Made by a program: the position numbers and the translations under genes. Below, piece by piece: positions 62,336-64,000 of a DNA stretch of 64,000 nucleotides (within the stretch, counting starts at the first letter, position 1; every line of letters starts with the position of its first letter). Source of the DNA: Thiopseudomonas acetoxidans. GTDB lineage: Bacteria; Pseudomonadota; Gammaproteobacteria; Pseudomonadales; Pseudomonadaceae. The stretch lies in NCBI RefSeq assembly GCF_030362935.1, contig NZ_JAUCDY010000008.1:50563-114562 (forward strand), written 5' to 3'. The notes beneath the pieces are model-generated. The model had not been told where the DNA came from and did not search any database. It saw only the letters and a program-made list of their open reading frames with translations.

Positions 62336-63634
62336 ATGGGTAAAAACGTAGTCATTCTCGGCACTCAATGGGGTGATGAGGGTAAAGGCAAAATTGTTGA
62401 TTTGTTGACCGATCAAGCCGATGCGGTGGTGCGCTTTCAGGGCGGCCATAACGCAGGTCACACTCTAGTGATTGACGGTGAGAAAACTGTTTTACACCTG
62501 ATCCCTTCAGGCATTTTGCGTGAAAACGTCGAATGTATGATTGGTAATGGCGTGGTCGTTGCTCCTGATGCTTTGATGCGAGAAATTATCAAGCTGGAAG
62601 AAAAAGGTATTCCGGTACGTGAGCGTTTACGCATTAGCCCAGCCTGTACGCTGATTCTGCCTTATCACGTGGCGCTGGATCAGGCGCGTGAAGCGTCTCG
62701 TGTCGAGGGTAAGATTGGCACAACGGGTCGTGGTATTGGCCCAGCTTACGAAGATAAAGTAGCGCGTCGTGGTTTGCGAATTGGCGACTTATTTAATCCA
62801 GAGCGCTTTGCTATTAAGCTCAAAGAAGTGATGGAATTACATAACTTTACTCTAGAGCATTTCTATAAAGTTGCGCCAGTAAGCTATGAGGAAACTTTAG
62901 CCGATGCGCTGGGTTATGCCGAAACGCTTAAGCCGTTAATGTTAGATGTAACGGCGCGCCTGCATGAACTGCGCAAGCAGAATGCACGCATTATGTTTGA
63001 AGGCGCGCAGGGTGCGCTGCTGGATATCGACCACGGTACTTATCCGTATGTGACCAGCTCCAACACCACGGCGGGCGGTACAGCAACGGGTTCAGGTTTT
63101 GGTCCTCTATATCTGGACTATATCTTGGGTATTACCAAGGCCTACACCACACGTGTGGGTTCGGGTCCTTTCCCTACTGAGCTGTTTGATGAAACGGGTC
63201 AGTATTTGGCTGAAAAAGGCCATGAGTTTGGCTCTACTACAGGTCGTGCGCGTCGCTGTGGTTGGTTTGATGCGGTTATTTTGCGTCGCACCGCCGAAGT
63301 GAACAGTATTTCCGGTATTTGTTTAACCAAGCTGGATGTGTTGGATGGCTTAGAAACCGTTAAGATTTGTGTGGCTTACAAGAACGCTCAAGGCGAAGTG
63401 CTCACTGATGCACCCAGCGATGCCGACAGCTATGACGGCTTAACGCCTGTGTACGAAGAAATGCCGGGTTGGTTAGACTCTACTCTGGGCTTGACTAGTA
63501 TGGATGAGTTGCCAGCGAATGCGCGGGCTTATGTGGAGCGTTTGCAGGAGTTAGTCGGTACGCCTATTGATATCGTATCAACAGGTCCGGACCGCAACGA
63601 AACCATCGTTCTGCGTCACCCATATGCTGACTAA
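62336..63634 (+). CDS. purA: Adenylosuccinate synthetase PurA
   Basis: First committed step from IMP to AMP, using GTP and aspartate. It has 432 residues. QWGDEGKGK (P-loop-like, residues ~11-19), catalytic His in GGHNAGHT (~38-45), GTTGRGIGPAY (~129), GRARRCGWFD and the C-terminal TGPDRNETI. Ends the group, with a terminator after it. Confidence 0.98.
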   Translation: MGKNVVILGTQWGDEGKGKIVDLLTDQADAVVRFQGGHNAGHTLVIDGEKTVLHLIPSGILRENVECMIGNGVVVAPDALMREIIKLEEKGIPVRERLRISPACTLILPYHVALDQAREASRVEGKIGTTGRGIGPAYEDKVARRGLRIGDLFNPERFAIKLKEVMELHNFTLEHFYKVAPVSYEETLADALGYAETLKPLMLDVTARLHELRKQNARIMFEGAQGALLDIDHGTYPYVTSSNTTAGGTATGSGFGPLYLDYILGITKAYTTRVGSGPFPTELFDETGQYLAEKGHEFGSTTGRARRCGWFDAVILRRTAEVNSISGICLTKLDVLDGLETVKICVAYKNAQGEVLTDAPSDADSYDGLTPVYEEMPGWLDSTLGLTSMDELPANARAYVERLQELVGTPIDIVSTGPDRNETIVLRHPYAD

Positions 63635-63705
63635 GCAACATAAAGTCATTGCATTGCGTATAAAGATGCAGAAACAAAGCGAGTAAAGTTTTGTTTTGAC
63701 ACAAT

Positions 63706-63743
63706 AAAAACCACAGCAAATTAACCCCTGCTGTGGTTTTTTT
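63706..63743 (+). terminator. Terminator after purA
   Basis: Perfect 13-bp stem AAAAACCACAGCA/TGCTGTGGTTTTT with a 10-base loop and seven T (63737-63743). Confidence 0.93.
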
Positions 63744-63759
63744 CATTTATAGGTAGTTG

Positions 63760-63861
63760 ATGAACGTTATTTTGATTTTGCATGCGTTATTGGTATTGGT
63801 GTTTACCGTTCGCATCCTTCTGCGCGATGACCAAAATGCGCGACAAGCCCCGTACTTTTAG
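63760..63861 (+). pseudogene. 5' fragment of a cardiolipin-synthase-like gene cut by an IS element
   Basis: ATG 63760 with AGGTAG upstream begins a hydrophobic N-terminus, MNVILILHALLVLVFTVRIL, then LRDDQNAR. This is the membrane anchor followed by the Arg/Asp-rich joint that precedes the AWxxxL segment in phospholipase D-type cardiolipin synthases. After about residue 28 the frame enters the IS hairpin and stops at TAG 63861. The rest of the gene is not in view. The family call from ~28 residues is tentative, but disruption is clear from the abrupt entry into IS DNA. Confidence 0.6.
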
Positions 63862-63868
63862 TGCGGGG
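63848..63868 (-). repeat. Subterminal hairpin of the IS right end
   Basis: Nine-pair stem CCCCGTACT/AGTGCGGGG (one G-T pair) with a TTT loop, of the kind that Y1 transposase recognises. It supplies the premature stop of the disrupted gene. A second perfect hairpin, GGAAGGCT/AGCCTTCC, lies at 63881-63898 directly after the tnpA stop. Confidence 0.7.
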
Positions 63869-63898
63869 AAGGATAGCGCTGGAAGGCTGTAGCCTTCC

Positions 63899-64000
63899 TT
63901 AATGGGGTCGGGTTTGCTGCTCTATGTATTGGCGTATCACTGAAATAGGCGCACCACCAACACTACCGGCGTAGTAACTGGGACTCCATAGCGCGTTCTT
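63899..64000 (-). CDS. tnpA: IS200/IS605 transposase TnpA, C-terminal fragment
   Basis: Last 33 residues of a Y1 (HUH) single-strand transposase, running off the right edge; stop at 63899-63901. The visible piece reads KNALWSPSYYAGSVGGAPIS and ends QYIEQQTRPH. LWSPSYxxGS-G followed by IxQYIEQQ is the characteristic TnpA C-terminus. The catalytic HUH and Tyr are outside or at the edge of the window. Confidence 0.85.
   Translation of the reverse strand, partial: KNALWSPSYYAGSVGGAPISVIRQYIEQQTRPH

Larger units (their letters stand above)
63842..64000 (-). mobile_element. IS200/IS605-family insertion sequence, right end (incomplete)
   Basis: Contains the C-terminal end of a Y1 transposase on the minus strand plus subterminal hairpins typical of IS200/IS605 ends, and continues beyond the window. 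The exact boundary is uncertain (63840-63848) because this family makes no target duplication. Confidence 0.75.

Overview
The window looks like chromosomal DNA of a gammaproteobacterium of the Pseudomonas lineage (Pseudomonadaceae or a close relative). The evidence is gene order. The run dnaJ-dapB-carA-lysE-carB-greA-(membrane protein)-yhbY-rlmE-ftsH-folP-glmM-tpiA-secG-tRNA-Leu-rimP-nusA-infB-rbfA-truB-rpsO-pnp (1-23.5 kb), the block rplU-rpmA-obgE-proB, the block HDOD gene-motA-motB-rsgA, and the block miaA-hfq-hflX-hflK-hflC-hisZ-purA are all arranged as in pseudomonads. Composition looks close to 50% GC, below that of most Pseudomonas, which would fit a smaller-genome relative. Species cannot be fixed from this sequence.

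Layout. 1-8 kb: end of dnaJ, lysine biosynthesis (dapB), the carbamoyl-phosphate synthase operon with an embedded LysE-type exporter, and greA. 8-23.5 kb: RNA modification, protein quality control (ftsH), folate and cell-wall precursors (folP, glmM), tpiA, secG, tRNA-Leu(GAG) and the translation operon rimP-nusA-infB-rbfA-truB-rpsO-pnp. 23.6-30.7 kb: HAD hydrolase, ADP-ribose pyrophosphatase, an APH-like/P-loop fusion, PBP1B, a TPR lipoprotein, a YqcC protein and mscL. 30.8-41.7 kb: ispB, rplU-rpmA-obgE-proB, maf, a UbiA-type prenyltransferase, the Prc protease, a quinone oxidoreductase and an HDOD protein. 41.7-50.4 kb: a repeat-like intergenic stretch, flagellar motor genes motAB, rsgA, a Ca/Na antiporter, a GDT1-type Mn exporter under a manganese riboswitch, a SPOR protein, argS, and yhhQ under a preQ1 riboswitch. 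50.4-56.1 kb: clpB with a sigma32-type promoter, a NifX-like protein, an ODP-like diiron protein, a DTW-domain tRNA-modifying enzyme and a YajG-like lipoprotein. 56.1-63.7 kb: miaA to purA. The right edge holds the first ~28 codons of a cardiolipin-synthase-like gene cut by an IS200/IS605 element whose tnpA runs out of the window.

Most of the window is housekeeping. The standout is carA: it is intact in frame and length, but the glutaminase catalytic Cys269 is Gly, His353 is Val and His272 is Phe (numbering coincides with E. coli), while carB looks normal. This predicts an ammonia-dependent carbamoyl-phosphate synthase with a glutaminase-dead small subunit. Other notable items are two riboswitches not visible as ORFs. 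The manganese one is followed by a 24-bp hairpin whose loop is complementary to the region just before the start codon. There are also two short promoter-to-terminator structured RNA candidates (before rimP and before hisZ), a carA attenuator with a tiny leader ORF, and the IS disruption.

Co-operation of genes: dapB and carAB feed lysine/peptidoglycan and arginine/pyrimidine synthesis. rimP through pnp build and tune the translation and RNA-decay machinery. DnaJ, FtsH, ClpB, Prc and HflKC form protein quality control (HflKC modulates FtsH). MotAB powers the flagellum. Hfq-MiaA-HflX link RNA regulation, tRNA modification and ribosome rescue.
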